Shown: positions 8,890-18,315 of the stretch, in pieces
Numbering within the stretch: the first letter of the stretch is position 1
Layout of the letters: every line of letters starts with the position of its first letter
DNA from: Fimbriimonadaceae bacterium
Lineage (GTDB): Bacteria; Armatimonadota; Fimbriimonadia; Fimbriimonadales; Fimbriimonadaceae
Assembly: GCA_019454105.1 (NCBI GenBank)
Contig: CP075364.1
Coordinates: forward strand, 1,987,362-2,051,361
DNA: 64,000 bases
Direction: 5' to 3'
Position numbers and translations under genes: made by a program
The notes under the pieces: model-generated
Database searches by the model: none
What the model was told of the DNA's origin: nothing
Seen by the model: the letters and a program-made list of their open reading frames with translations, nothing else

Positions 8890-9972
8890 TCAGAGGCCCA
8901 GGTGGGCGGAGACCAAGGCACCGACAGTCGCGAGGCTGTCGTGGTCACCGGGAGCGAGGGTTCCGCCCAGCACGGCCAGGGGAACGTACTCCCGACTATG
9001 GTCGGTGCTGGCGTCGGTGGGGTCGTTGCCATGGTCGGCAGTGAGGATCAGCAAGTCTTCGGGCTCGAGACTCCCGAGGAAACCAGTCAACCACTGGTCG
9101 AAGCGCTCGAGGCACTGGGCGAAGCCGACCGGGTCGTTGCGATGGCCGTAGAGCATGTCGAAGTCCTCGAAGTTGGCGAAGACGAACCGCGCCCCGCTCG
9201 CCATCGCCTCCACCATCATCGCCTCGTGCTCGGGGTTGCTCTGGGTGCGGCGCACAGGCCGGAACCCGCGGCCGTCGAACAGTTCCGGCACCACCCCGAC
9301 CCCGAAGACGTCCCCGATCTCGTCGACCAGGTTGGGCGGAGGCGGCACCGGGAAGTCCTTGCGCCGCTCAGTGCGACGGTAGGCCCCAGGAGACCCCACG
9401 AACGGGCGGGCGATCACCCGCTGGACGTCGTCCGGGGCCACGCACAGCCGCCGCGCCACCCGGCACCACTCGTAGAGCCGCTCTACGGGGACGACCTCCT
9501 CATGGGCCGCGATCTGGAACACGCTGTCGGCACTGGTGTAGACGATGGGGAACCCGGTCTCTTGGTGGAGCGGGCCCAGCTCGGCGATGATCTCGGTGCC
9601 GCTCGCGGGGCGGTTGCCGAGGGTCTGGGTACCAGTCTCCCGCTCAAAAGCTCGGATCAAAGGGATCGGGAAGCCGTTCGGGTAAGTCGGGAACGGCCTG
9701 TCGAGCACGATCCCCATCATCTCCCAGTGCCCGGTGACCGAGTCTTTGCCGCAACTCAATGGGCGGAGCCGACCGTAGCGCGCCCCAGGAGACTCGCCGA
9801 TCCCACACGCGGCCAGAAAGCCGACCCGGGCCAACGTCGGAGCCTGAAACCCGCCGACCGCCTCCCAGACGTTCTTGACGGTCGCGACCTCGGGGCCGTC
9901 GCCATAGTCGGCTGCGTCGGGGGCCGCCCCCGCCCCGCAACCATCCAGGACGATGACGATGGCGCGCTTCAA
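8890..9972 (-). CDS. deoB: Phosphopentomutase
   Basis: A 360-residue DeoB of the alkaline-phosphatase/iPGM metalloenzyme superfamily. It interconverts ribose-1-phosphate or deoxyribose-1-phosphate with the 5-phosphates in nucleoside salvage. Metal-binding motifs are visible: DGCGAG near the N-terminus, CGKDSVTGHWE with the phospho-acceptor Thr, and TADHGNDPT plus DHSREYVPL near the C-terminus. The start is TTG at 9972, sharing TTGA with the stop of the upstream DUF4434 gene, so it is the last gene of the DUF4127-ruvA-ruvB-DUF4434-deoB operon. Confidence 0.95.
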   Translation of the reverse strand: MKRAIVIVLDGCGAGAAPDAADYGDGPEVATVKNVWEAVGGFQAPTLARVGFLAACGIGESPGARYGRLRPLSCGKDSVTGHWEMMGIVLDRPFPTYPNGFPIPLIRAFERETGTQTLGNRPASGTEIIAELGPLHQETGFPIVYTSADSVFQIAAHEEVVPVERLYEWCRVARRLCVAPDDVQRVIARPFVGSPGAYRRTERRKDFPVPPPPNLVDEIGDVFGVGVVPELFDGRGFRPVRRTQSNPEHEAMMVEAMASGARFVFANFEDFDMLYGHRNDPVGFAQCLERFDQWLTGFLGSLEPEDLLILTADHGNDPTDASTDHSREYVPLAVLGGTLAPGDHDSLATVGALVSAHLGL

Positions 9973-10865
9973 AGGCCCAGCTCCTCGGAATATCGCCGGA
10001 AGAGGTTGTGGGCGGAGGGATAGCAGCTGTGCGGCGACATGAAGTGGGCGAACTCGAAGGTCACGATTTTCTCGGCCACCTTCGAGGCCTCCTCCATCTT
10101 GAGCCGCAGGTAACGCCAGTCAGCGGGCGGGAACTTGATCGGCATGTCGCGGTCGAAGCTCTCGACGTTGGCCCAGAGCTTGAGCCCGTGCCTCTCGGCG
10201 ATCTCCCGCATCCCGACGTGGAACTCGGGGAGGTCGCGGTAGTGGATCTGCCCGTCCTGGAAGGCGCAGACGTCCACCGCGCCCGCCGCTTCTTCAAAAA
10301 TGCGGTGCCAGTGCTCGAAGGTCTCTTCCAGAGTGAAGGCGGACGACCCCGTGAACTGCTTCGGGCCCATCGGGAACGGCGAGACGAGCACGGGGCGATC
10401 CAGGGCCTGCCGGCAATGCCCGCCGATCTCGCGGAAAAGCCGGGCGATGTGATGGGTGTGGCTCCCGGTCTCGTGGCAGAGGTACCACCCCCGAAATGCC
10501 GGTGACGCCCCATACCGCTCTGCGACCTCGTCGATGAACGGCTTGTTCAGCTCGACCTCGCGCCACCAACTGTCGCGCATCCAATGGACTCCGCTGTCGA
10601 AGGTGCCCCACCAGAGACCGAGCCCGAACTCTTCGGCGAGATCCAAGAACAGGCGGCCGAGATCGTCCCGCACCGGCAAGAGCCCAGGCACCGATCGGGC
10701 TGGGAACACACATTTGTCCTGGTAGCCGCTCCGGATCAGCACCACCGTGTCGATGCCGATCCTTTGGTACAAGGCGAACTCCCGCCGCCACTCTTCCGGG
10801 CCCCAGTTCTGGCTGGGGATGTCGTGGGTGATCTCGTCGAGAAACGTGCCGGTGATGGGGAGCAC
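9969..10865 (-). CDS. DUF4434 family TIM-barrel-like protein
   Basis: A 298-residue protein beginning with ITGTFLDEITHDIPSQNW, the signature of DUF4434 proteins, which resemble glycoside-hydrolase TIM barrels. Acidic and aromatic motifs (GWYLCHETGSHTHH, WANVESFDRD, EFAHFMSPHS) are compatible with a sugar-active site, but the substrate is unknown. There is no signal peptide, so it is cytosolic. GTG start at 10865, six nt after the ruvB stop, with GAGG just upstream. Its stop overlaps the deoB start. Confidence 0.85.
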   Translation of the reverse strand: MLPITGTFLDEITHDIPSQNWGPEEWRREFALYQRIGIDTVVLIRSGYQDKCVFPARSVPGLLPVRDDLGRLFLDLAEEFGLGLWWGTFDSGVHWMRDSWWREVELNKPFIDEVAERYGASPAFRGWYLCHETGSHTHHIARLFREIGGHCRQALDRPVLVSPFPMGPKQFTGSSAFTLEETFEHWHRIFEEAAGAVDVCAFQDGQIHYRDLPEFHVGMREIAERHGLKLWANVESFDRDMPIKFPPADWRYLRLKMEEASKVAEKIVTFEFAHFMSPHSCYPSAHNLFRRYSEELGL

Positions 10866-10871
10866 GGAGCC

Positions 10872-11894
10872 TCAGCCGAAAAGATTCGGGGCGGTCGGGG
10901 GCGGAGCCAGGCCGAGGTGCGTGTAAGCCAGAGCAGTGGCGCACCGCCCACGCGGTGTCCGCTGGATGAAGCCTTGCTGGAGGAGGAACGGCTCCACGAC
11001 GTCCTCGATCGTGCCCGCGTCCTCGCCGGTGCTGGCGGCCAGCGTGTCGAGCCCGACTGGACCGCCCTGGTACTTTTCGATCATCGTGGAGAGCATCAGA
11101 CGGTCGAGCCGGTCAAGCCCGCTCGCGTCCACCTCCAGAGCGTCCAAAGCCCGCCGGGAGGAGCCGAGATCGATGGTGTCGTGGCCGTCCACCTGGGCGA
11201 AATCGCGAACGCGCCGGAGCAGGCGGTTGGCGATGCGCGGAGTGCCTCGCGAGCGCTTGGCGACCTCGCTCGCCGCTTCGGGCCGAATGCCGAACCCAAG
11301 GATCCGGCAGGACCGCTGGACGATCTCAAGCAGGTCTTCAGAACGGTAGAAGGGGAAGTTCAACACGATGCCAAAGCGGTCCCGCAACGGCCCGGTGAGC
11401 AGGCCCTGGCGGGTCGTGGCTCCGATGACGGTGAAGGGCGGCACATCAAGCCGGATCGAGCGCGCGGCGGGGCCCTTGCCGATCATGATGTCCACCTTGC
11501 GGTCTTCCATGGCAGGGTAAAGGATCTCTTCGACCGTGCGCGGGAGCCGGTGGATCTCGTCGACAAAGAGCACCGAACCTGGCTCCAGGTTAGTGAGGAT
11601 GCCGACCAGGTCCCCGGGACGCTCGATCGCGGGGCCGCTCGTGACGTGAATCGTCGCCTCCAGTTCGTTCGCGACGATGTGGGCGAGCGTGGTCTTGCCG
11701 AGCCCGGGCGGGCCGTAGAGCAATAGGTGGTCCAGCGGCTCGCCCCGTTGCAGGGCGGCCTTCACGAAAACGGAGAGGTTGGCCTTGATCGCCTCTTGGC
11801 CGATGAACTCGGCGAGGCGGCGCGGGCGGAGGGAAAGCTCAGGGGCGTAGTCCTCGGGGAGGGCTTGGGGCTGGAGGGCGTCGGGGCGGGTCAC
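10872..11894 (-). CDS. ruvB: Holliday junction branch migration helicase RuvB
   Basis: A 340-residue AAA+ motor that, with RuvA, drives Holliday junction branch migration. It has Walker A GPPGLGKT (about 60-67), Walker B VDEIHRL, sensor [18 protein letters not shown] and the C-terminal winged-helix with [10 protein letters not shown]. The start is GTG at 11894 in a GTGA overlap with the ruvA stop. Length is normal for the family. Confidence 0.98.
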   Translation of the reverse strand: MTRPDALQPQALPEDYAPELSLRPRRLAEFIGQEAIKANLSVFVKAALQRGEPLDHLLLYGPPGLGKTTLAHIVANELEATIHVTSGPAIERPGDLVGILTNLEPGSVLFVDEIHRLPRTVEEILYPAMEDRKVDIMIGKGPAARSIRLDVPPFTVIGATTRQGLLTGPLRDRFGIVLNFPFYRSEDLLEIVQRSCRILGFGIRPEAASEVAKRSRGTPRIANRLLRRVRDFAQVDGHDTIDLGSSRRALDALEVDASGLDRLDRLMLSTMIEKYQGGPVGLDTLAASTGEDAGTIEDVVEPFLLQQGFIQRTPRGRCATALAYTHLGLAPPPTAPNLFG

Positions 11895-12466
11895 CGGGCA
11901 AGCCTCCTGAGAGAAGCCTTGATCTGGGCCTCGAGGTCGTCGGCCTCTGTGCGGGCTTCCGTCGCGACCGTTTCAGCCTCGCTTCGGCGATAGCCAAGGG
12001 ACAGGAGGGCTTCGACCAAATCGTCTGCCTTTGGCCGGGCCACGGCGACAGCTGCCTTCGCCTCGGGTTCGAAGATCTTGTCCTTGAGTTCGACAATGAT
12101 GCGCTCGGCCAGTCTCGGGCCGACTCCGGGGGCTTTCGACAGGGCGTGCGCGTCCTGTGTCGCGACAGCGTGGGTGAACCCGTCATCGCCCAGTGCGCTG
12201 AGCACAGCCAAGCTGGTCTTGGGCCCGCACCCCTTCACCTCTCGCAGGAGATCGAAGACTTGGCGCTGGCGCCGGTCGGAGAACCCGTAGAGGAACGTTC
12301 CGTCCTCACGCGTGATCTGGCGGACATAGAGGTCGGTGCGCGTCCCGACCGGCAAGCCGAAGAGGAGGATTTCCGGAACCGACACTTCGTAGCCGACACC
12401 GCCGCAGTCCACCACGACCCCGACTCCCGAGTTCTCGATCACCTCACCTCGGAGACGGGCGATCAT
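11891..12466 (-). CDS. ruvA: Holliday junction branch migration complex subunit RuvA
   Basis: About 191 residues starting MIARLRGEV, the classic RuvA N-terminus. An OB-fold domain is followed by HhH motifs ([19 protein letters not shown] and [19 protein letters not shown]) and a C-terminal UBA-like domain that binds RuvB. The ATG at 12466 overlaps the DUF4127 stop (ATGA). A longer frame to 12586 is not supported by homology. ruvC is not in the window. Confidence 0.97.
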   Translation of the reverse strand: MIARLRGEVIENSGVGVVVDCGGVGYEVSVPEILLFGLPVGTRTDLYVRQITREDGTFLYGFSDRRQRQVFDLLREVKGCGPKTSLAVLSALGDDGFTHAVATQDAHALSKAPGVGPRLAERIIVELKDKIFEPEAKAAVAVARPKADDLVEALLSLGYRRSEAETVATEARTEADDLEAQIKASLRRLAR

Positions 12467-14136
12467 CGGCTGGGATCTCCGGGCGGGGACAGGGGAAGGA
12501 TCGGCACGCCATCCAAAGGATCGATGTCGCCTACGGGCTTGACCTCGATTTTGAAGTTGAGCCGGACTTCGTAGGCACGCGGCCACGGCAGCCCGATGTC
12601 CACGCCTTTGAGCCCCGTCACTTCAAACTGCGTTTGGCCCGCGAAGAACCGGGTACCGAGGATCTGCTCGCGGAAGCGGTCTTGGAGCCGCTCTCCGAGG
12701 GACTGCTTCACTTCGTCGTTCACTTTGTCCAGCTGAGGCCCGTAAGTTTCCTCCCGGCTGGCTCCTGGCATCGAGTCGATCATCGCATAGGCTTTAGGCC
12801 GGACGTACTTGTGGTACTCAAAATCGTTCACCAAACGGTGGAGGATGAAGGCGCGCAGGGCGACCTCGCGTTGAACCGGGTCGACTCCTATTCGGCGGGC
12901 GAGGAGGTAGACGTTGGCGGCGGGAATCGTCGTCCCCATGGTGTTGCCCGCGGTGTTCCAACCGGCGTAGGCCAGGACGCGGGTCGAGCGCCCGCTGTCA
13001 AGGAGCGCGTCATAGAGCCGGAGGTCTCCTGTGCCCGTCTTGCCCAAATTGATGTCGGCGACGGCGACGGGCATCCCTTGGTCGACTTCGCTCTTGAGCG
13101 AGCCAAGAAAGGCGTCCAAAGCGAACCCGCGCGGGTCCGGAGTGTTCACATAGAGCGAGTAGTCGAAGCTCTCGCCAGGGTTCGCGATCGTCCCTAGGCT
13201 GCCAAAGATCTGGTCTTTGAGGCTGCGGTCTACTGTCTTAGCCTCGTAGGCGGCGACTTTGTTCCTCCCTTCCTCATCGGCGAAGACGATCCGCACTCGA
13301 GGCCGCCAACTCGCCGCCTCGGCCAACGCTCGGCTTAACAAGACGTTGGGGATCTGGTCGATGCCCTCGGCAAAGAACGCTCTTTCACCCAGGCTGAGCG
13401 ACTCGGCCAGTTGCTGTAGGTTGGCCGTCTCTGGGACGTGGGGGCCGGTGACTTGGGCGTCGTCTTGACCGAGCATCGTGTGCTGGAACACGCCGTCATA
13501 AGTCATCCGAAGGAGCGTCCGCTGGATCTCGTGGTTCCGAGATCGGATCGCGTCGTACTTCTCGATCTCTCCGGCTGGGATTTGGGCTCGAAGGCTTCTC
13601 AGCTTTCTGAGCGACTCGGGATCCTGTTGGATCCGGTATCGCTGGCGCAAGGCCGCGAACTGTCCCAGCTGCTGCCTCCATCCTGCCGTCGCCTTGGTCG
13701 CCGTCGGGGCTAGTCGCATCACCGCCGAAAACGTGTAAACCTTTGTGTCTGGATACTTGGCCCGCACTTCAGCGAAGGCTTTGAGCCTTTTGAGAGCCAG
13801 GTTCTGGCTGGACCGGTCGACCCTCGAGGCGATCAAGCCCCCATACGCCAACATGTCCGCGCTCACGATCGCAGCCTCATAAGAACCCAGCCGAGGGCTC
13901 AGCCAGTCGATAATCGCTTCAGGTCGGCCAGGCTGGGTGAACCGGCCAAGGAGATCCGGCGGAGGAGTCTCGACCGTGATTCCGGCCATGGCCCCGATCA
14001 TTTGGGCAAACTGCATGGACGCTGGCCGGTCGTCAATGGGGACGAGAAGGATCCGCCGAGGAATCCTCTCCGGGCCGGCGAAACCTGTCGAAGCCAGAGC
14101 CAAGACTATCACGGCAGCGAGCAAGCTTCGACGCAT
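12463..14136 (-). CDS. DUF4127 family secreted protein
   Basis: About 557 residues with a signal peptide (MRRSLLAAVIVLALASTGFAG). The mature N-terminus, RILLVPIDDRPASMQF, and later blocks (SADMLAYGGLIASR, GWNTAGNTMGT) are typical of DUF4127, a family of unknown function seen in Firmicutes and Armatimonadota. Its first position in an operon with ruvAB may be only transcriptional convenience. The start is uncertain: a GTG at 14145 would add three residues, and neither start has a clear Shine-Dalgarno site. Confidence 0.88.
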   Translation of the reverse strand: MRRSLLAAVIVLALASTGFAGPERIPRRILLVPIDDRPASMQFAQMIGAMAGITVETPPPDLLGRFTQPGRPEAIIDWLSPRLGSYEAAIVSADMLAYGGLIASRVDRSSQNLALKRLKAFAEVRAKYPDTKVYTFSAVMRLAPTATKATAGWRQQLGQFAALRQRYRIQQDPESLRKLRSLRAQIPAGEIEKYDAIRSRNHEIQRTLLRMTYDGVFQHTMLGQDDAQVTGPHVPETANLQQLAESLSLGERAFFAEGIDQIPNVLLSRALAEAASWRPRVRIVFADEEGRNKVAAYEAKTVDRSLKDQIFGSLGTIANPGESFDYSLYVNTPDPRGFALDAFLGSLKSEVDQGMPVAVADINLGKTGTGDLRLYDALLDSGRSTRVLAYAGWNTAGNTMGTTIPAANVYLLARRIGVDPVQREVALRAFILHRLVNDFEYHKYVRPKAYAMIDSMPGASREETYGPQLDKVNDEVKQSLGERLQDRFREQILGTRFFAGQTQFEVTGLKGVDIGLPWPRAYEVRLNFKIEVKPVGDIDPLDGVPILPLSPPGDPSR

Positions 14137-14288
14137 CAAGAGCACTAGAATACAAGACGGACGACACCTGGCAACTGGGTCAGGTCGATTTCGACGCGGT
14201 CGGCTTCGGTATTTTCACTGGTTATCAGCAAAGAAATTTGCATCAAAACCCGGGAATAGGTATCTTGACCGCCTAGAGGATCCCACCA

Positions 14289-15491
14289 GTGTCGACATTC
14301 CGATTTCAGCTTGCCATCTTGACTGTGGCCGTGGTTCTTGGCACGGCGCACGCCGAAGGCGACCATTGGCGGATCAAGGTCAGTGTCCCGGATTCAGCGA
14401 CCTTAAACCGGTTGCTGGAATCAGGCGCCAATGTCCTGGACTGTTGCCCCCACCTCGGGCATACGCACGTGGCCACCACAAAACCCGATGCCGCCCTTCT
14501 CCAGTTGCGAGGATTCCAGATCGAGTTTGTGAACGAGATGCCGGATCCGGCCAACTGGGGCCGCTTTTATGAGCACGTCCCGGCCGACTATCGCGACACG
14601 TACTTCAACGCCGACCAGATCCTTGCCCACTTTGAAGGTCTCCGGGCGCAATACCCGACCTTCGTGACTCGGTCTCAGATTGGGACCTCCATCAACAGCG
14701 AGCCGATCTGGGTCTACCGCGTCGGCCGCCCCCTGAAGATCGGAGGCACCCCCGAGAACGCCTTCATTATTATCGGACTGACGCACGCCCGGGAATGGGT
14801 CAGCGGAAGCGTGGTCATGCACGTCGCGACCAAGGCCGCCCAAAACTTGTCCACGCCTCAGGCCGTGCCGTTCATGACCAATCAGACCCTTTACGTTGTG
14901 CCAATCCTCAACCCGGACGGCTACCGGTTCACATGGACTAACAACCGCTACTGGCGGAAGAACCGGCGGAACAACGGCGGCGGGAACTTCGGGGTCGACT
15001 TGAACCGCAATTACGCTAAGGGTTGGGGCGGCGGAGGCAGTAGCGGGAGCCCAGGTTCCGAGACCTACCGGGGCACGGCGCCCTTCAGCGAGCCCGAGAC
15101 CGCAGGCCTCCGCGACTTCACACTCTCGTTGCCAAGGGTCGGGGCCGTGGTGGACTTTCACAACTACTCACAAAAGATCCTGTGGCCTTGGAGCTACACG
15201 ACCGCGGCCCCGCCCCATCGCCAAATGCTGAGCGACACGGCGGCCTTGATCGAGGCGCAAATGGACGGGTTTGGGGCCAACTACGACCACGGACAAGGAA
15301 GCATCGCCCTCTATATCGCCGGCGGCACGTCGAAGGACTGGTTTTATGACGTCAAGGGGTCGAGATCCTATACGATCGAACTCCGTGACACCGGTGCGTT
15401 TGGGTTCGAGCTACCGCCAAGCCAGATCAGGCCGACTCAAGACGAAGCCTGGGCCGGAGTCGTCGAGATGCTGAAGATCATGGGGCCGTGA
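14289..15491 (+). CDS. Secreted M14-family zinc carboxypeptidase
   Basis: A 400-residue metallocarboxypeptidase with a signal peptide (FQLAILTVAVVLGTAHA), a propeptide-like region to about 100, and the catalytic domain after that. Zinc ligands are H166 and E169 in THARE, and H291 in DFHNYSQ. The substrate-binding NPDGY and DLNRNY motifs are present, and the general base is E364 in ELRDTG. It should trim C-terminal residues from extracellular peptides. Start GTG with AGAGGA eight nt upstream. It converges with the glycosyltransferase gene, overlapping its 3' end by 14 nt. Confidence 0.95.
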   Translation: MSTFRFQLAILTVAVVLGTAHAEGDHWRIKVSVPDSATLNRLLESGANVLDCCPHLGHTHVATTKPDAALLQLRGFQIEFVNEMPDPANWGRFYEHVPADYRDTYFNADQILAHFEGLRAQYPTFVTRSQIGTSINSEPIWVYRVGRPLKIGGTPENAFIIIGLTHAREWVSGSVVMHVATKAAQNLSTPQAVPFMTNQTLYVVPILNPDGYRFTWTNNRYWRKNRRNNGGGNFGVDLNRNYAKGWGGGGSSGSPGSETYRGTAPFSEPETAGLRDFTLSLPRVGAVVDFHNYSQKILWPWSYTTAAPPHRQMLSDTAALIEAQMDGFGANYDHGQGSIALYIAGGTSKDWFYDVKGSRSYTIELRDTGAFGFELPPSQIRPTQDEAWAGVVEMLKIMGP

Positions 15492-16674
15492 GGCCTTCCC
15501 GCCGGTCGAACCTGCTGATAACAGTGCGGTAAACGTGGAGGGTCCGCAGGGCCATTCTCTGGTCTGAGAACTCGTCAGCGGCTCGAATCCGCCCTGCGTC
15601 GCTCATTTGGCGCGCCAAGCCCGGGTCGCCAAGGATCTGCGACGTGGCATCGGCGAGGGCGATCGGGTCGCCGGGGTTGACCAACAGCCCCGTTTCCTCC
15701 GTGATCACGTCGGGTATTCCGCCGACGCGAGTGGCGACGACCGGGAGACCGGCCGCCATCGCCTCGACCAGGGCGATCCCCATCGCCTCCCGCAGCGTCG
15801 GGAAAACGAACACGTCGAGGGCGGGCAAGACGTCCACGACGTCGCGTCGGTATCCGGTGAAGAGCACATGGTCTTGAGTCCCCAGCGACCGGGCCATGGA
15901 CATCAAGTCGTCGCGCAAGTCCCCGTCGCCCACCACGACACACTTAACACCGGGCCAGTCGTCGATCAGTCGACGATGGGCCGCCAGCAAATGGTCGATC
16001 CCTTTGAGCGCGGTCAGCCGGGCGACGCATCCCACCACTCTTGCATCGGGCGGCAGCCCGAGCCGCTCCCGGGCTTCCTTCTTTCCAAGACTCGAGCCCG
16101 CAAGCTTCAGACCGTTCGGAACGATCGAGATCTTTGCTTCGTGGACGCCTTGCGCGACCAAGTGCCTTTGGACCGGAGCTGAGACTGCGATCAGATGGTG
16201 ACAGGCGACGAAAGAAAGCTTGCCGCTCATGCCGTGGACGGTGGCGATTCCGGGCACACGCGCGAGGCGCGCCGCCAGGGCCCCATTGACGGCCGAGGTC
16301 GAAAGATGGGCGTGGAGCACGTCGCACCTCTCCCTTCGAAGCCAACGGGCCAACCGAATGACGGCCACCGGATCGATCTTCGTACGGACGCGGAGCTCCC
16401 GAGTCGGATAGCCTAATTGGCGCGTGTGGGCGGCCAGCCCCCGCCCTTGAAACCCGACAAACCGAACTTCGTGGCCCCGTCGCCGAAGCTCCTCCGAGAG
16501 GGTGAGCATGCTCGAAACCGCCCCGTATGTCGCCGAGCGGGCCGAGCAGACCTGGACGATCCTCAGGCCTCGGTCGCCCGAGACCGGCTCTTGTTCCAGA
16601 GCTTCCAAAAGAGCACGGGGGTCGTAGTGTCGCCCCTGACGTTGACCCTCCGCCACCGAGTCCGGTCGGTCCAT
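15478..16674 (-). CDS. GT4-family glycosyltransferase
   Basis: A GT-B fold retaining glycosyltransferase. Typical landmarks are YGAVSSMLTLSEELRRRGHEV, the central GCVARLTALKGIDHLL, and the C-terminal donor-site segment FPTLREAMGIALVEAMAAGLPVV split around the EAMG..E motif. It probably transfers a sugar in polysaccharide or glycan synthesis, coupled to the upstream deacetylase. The start is unclear. The ATG given here overlaps the deacetylase gene by 112 nt, a GTG at 16656 is possible, and homology begins at LRIVQVCSAR. There the only start-like codon is CTG (16566-16564), sharing CTGA with the deacetylase stop. Confidence 0.88.
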   Translation of the reverse strand: MDRPDSVAEGQRQGRHYDPRALLEALEQEPVSGDRGLRIVQVCSARSATYGAVSSMLTLSEELRRRGHEVRFVGFQGRGLAAHTRQLGYPTRELRVRTKIDPVAVIRLARWLRRERCDVLHAHLSTSAVNGALAARLARVPGIATVHGMSGKLSFVACHHLIAVSAPVQRHLVAQGVHEAKISIVPNGLKLAGSSLGKKEARERLGLPPDARVVGCVARLTALKGIDHLLAAHRRLIDDWPGVKCVVVGDGDLRDDLMSMARSLGTQDHVLFTGYRRDVVDVLPALDVFVFPTLREAMGIALVEAMAAGLPVVATRVGGIPDVITEETGLLVNPGDPIALADATSQILGDPGLARQMSDAGRIRAADEFSDQRMALRTLHVYRTVISRFDRREGLTAP

Positions 16675-17315
16675 CGATCGTTCCAGCCTTTTTCTGTCCC
16701 GCAGGCCACTGAATAGCCGACCTCGGCGACAAGCCCCCGTACCTTCGAGTCGTGGGCACCGTAAGGATAGCAGAACGATGCCGGAGGGTTCCCAAGAAGG
16801 TGGGCCAAGGCCCGTCGCGAGTCCTCGAGCTCCCTTCGGGCTTCTTCCTCGGAAACCTCTGTCAGCCGGGCGTGCGAGACCGTGTGAGACCCGATCTCAT
16901 GGCCCCTTGCAACCAAGGCCAAGATCTCTTCCTGCGTCAAGAGCGGCTCGCGAACGTCGCCCTGGCCCATGTCCCATTCATTGACCCCGCCGACCTGCCC
17001 CGTCACCACAAACACAGTCCCGACCATTCCCGATGACTCCAGGATCCGGGCCGCTGCCAAAAAGTTGCCGTACCCGTCATCGAACGTGAAGACCACTCGC
17101 TTCCCGGGCTTGTCGATCTCTTGGAACGCTCGGATCAGTGTCGTCGATTCGAATCCGAGCCGTCCCATGACCTTCACGTGATTTTCGAACCGCTTGGGGG
17201 CCACGTAATGCATCGGCACCGTCGTCCCGGGCGGCCGACAGGCGATCCGGTGGTACATCAGCACAGGGACTCGTTCGCTCACAGGTAGGGACCGTCTGCT
17301 CGTGAACCTGATCAT
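16563..17315 (-). CDS. Polysaccharide deacetylase (NodB/CE4 family)
   Basis: A 250-residue CE4 metal-dependent deacetylase. NodB motif 1 is TFDDGY (D79, D80), motif 2 is GSHTVSH (H144, H148), and motif 3 is FCYPYG (181-186). The N-terminal VPVLMYHRIA strand is typical. No signal peptide is evident, so it may act on cytoplasmic lipid-linked sugars or be anchored otherwise. It is followed directly by the GT4 gene, suggesting a shared glycan pathway. It is divergent from the CBM9-like gene with only 22 nt between starts. Confidence 0.93.
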   Translation of the reverse strand: MIRFTSRRSLPVSERVPVLMYHRIACRPPGTTVPMHYVAPKRFENHVKVMGRLGFESTTLIRAFQEIDKPGKRVVFTFDDGYGNFLAAARILESSGMVGTVFVVTGQVGGVNEWDMGQGDVREPLLTQEEILALVARGHEIGSHTVSHARLTEVSEEEARRELEDSRRALAHLLGNPPASFCYPYGAHDSKVRGLVAEVGYSVACGTEKGWNDRWTDRTRWRRVNVRGDTTTPVLFWKLWNKSRSRATEA

Positions 17316-17337
17316 ACCGGGCAGGTAGATTGGCGCT

Positions 17338-18315
17338 GTGCTCGTTCCAGACCATCCGAGAGGCTATGTCTGCGTCCGCCGTCGCCACCCCCTCGTCCTG
17401 GACGGCACACTCCAGAGCGACGCCTGGCGTGACGCCCCTTGGTCGCTCGACTTTGTTGACATTCTTGGAGAGAGAGGACGAAGGCCCTGGCTGAGAACCA
17501 GGTTCAAAATGCTGTGGGACGACGCCTACCTCTACATTGGAGCCGAACTTGAAGAGCCCCATCTTTGGGCCACTCTCACGGAGCACGACTCGGTCATCTT
17601 CCAAGACAACGACTTTGAGGTTTTCCTTGACCCCGACGGCGACAACCACAACTACTTCGAGTACGAAATCAATGCGCTCGGCACCGACTGGGACTTGCGC
17701 CTCGTGAAGCCGTACCGGGACGGTGGCCCGGCCCTCAACTCTTGGGAGATCCCAGGACTGAGGAAGGCTGTTCACTTGGCGGGCACGCTCAACGACCCCT
17801 CGGACGTAGACCGGGGGTGGAGCCTGGAACTGGCCATACCCTGGTCGGCCCTGGTCGAACACGCGGGGACAGTCTGCCCACCCAAGACCGGCGACCAATG
17901 GCGCATCAATTACTCGCGGGTGCAGTGGGACCTCAGGATCGTGGAGGGCGCGTATGGCAAGGTGCCGGACGCCCCGGAGCACAATTGGGTCTGGTCGCCG
18001 CAGGGTGCGGTCGACATGCACCGGCCCGAACTCTGGGGCTATGTCCAGTTTGAAGAGTCTCTCGTGCCGTTCCGGCCCGACCCCGACTGGGCCACCAAGT
18101 GCCGGCTCATGGACGTCTATTGGTCGCAAAAGGAGTACAAAACGGCACATGGCGAGTACGCCACCGACATCCACCAGCTTTCCGAGGCACCAGAAGGCGT
18201 GCTCCTGCTAGGGAGCCGCCAGGACTTCACTGCGATGGCCGAAGGCGCCTTTGATTGGTGGGAGATTGGGTCAGACTCTCGGCTCACCCGGACTGAGGGG
18301 CCAGACGCTTCTTGA
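17338..18315 (+). CDS. CBM9-like carbohydrate-binding protein
   Basis: A 325-residue protein of the carbohydrate-binding family 9-like group. After a short lead, LDGTLQSDAW, then LWDDAYLYIGAELEEPHLWA, FQDNDFEVFLDPDGDNHNYFEYEINA, here cited in pieces, form the usual jelly-roll pattern. No signal peptide is visible from the GTG start at 17338, which is odd for this family. The start has almost no room upstream because the divergent deacetylase begins 22 nt away. It overlaps the esterase gene by 32 nt at its 3' end. Confidence 0.82.
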   Translation: MLVPDHPRGYVCVRRRHPLVLDGTLQSDAWRDAPWSLDFVDILGERGRRPWLRTRFKMLWDDAYLYIGAELEEPHLWATLTEHDSVIFQDNDFEVFLDPDGDNHNYFEYEINALGTDWDLRLVKPYRDGGPALNSWEIPGLRKAVHLAGTLNDPSDVDRGWSLELAIPWSALVEHAGTVCPPKTGDQWRINYSRVQWDLRIVEGAYGKVPDAPEHNWVWSPQGAVDMHRPELWGYVQFEESLVPFRPDPDWATKCRLMDVYWSQKEYKTAHGEYATDIHQLSEAPEGVLLLGSRQDFTAMAEGAFDWWEIGSDSRLTRTEGPDAS

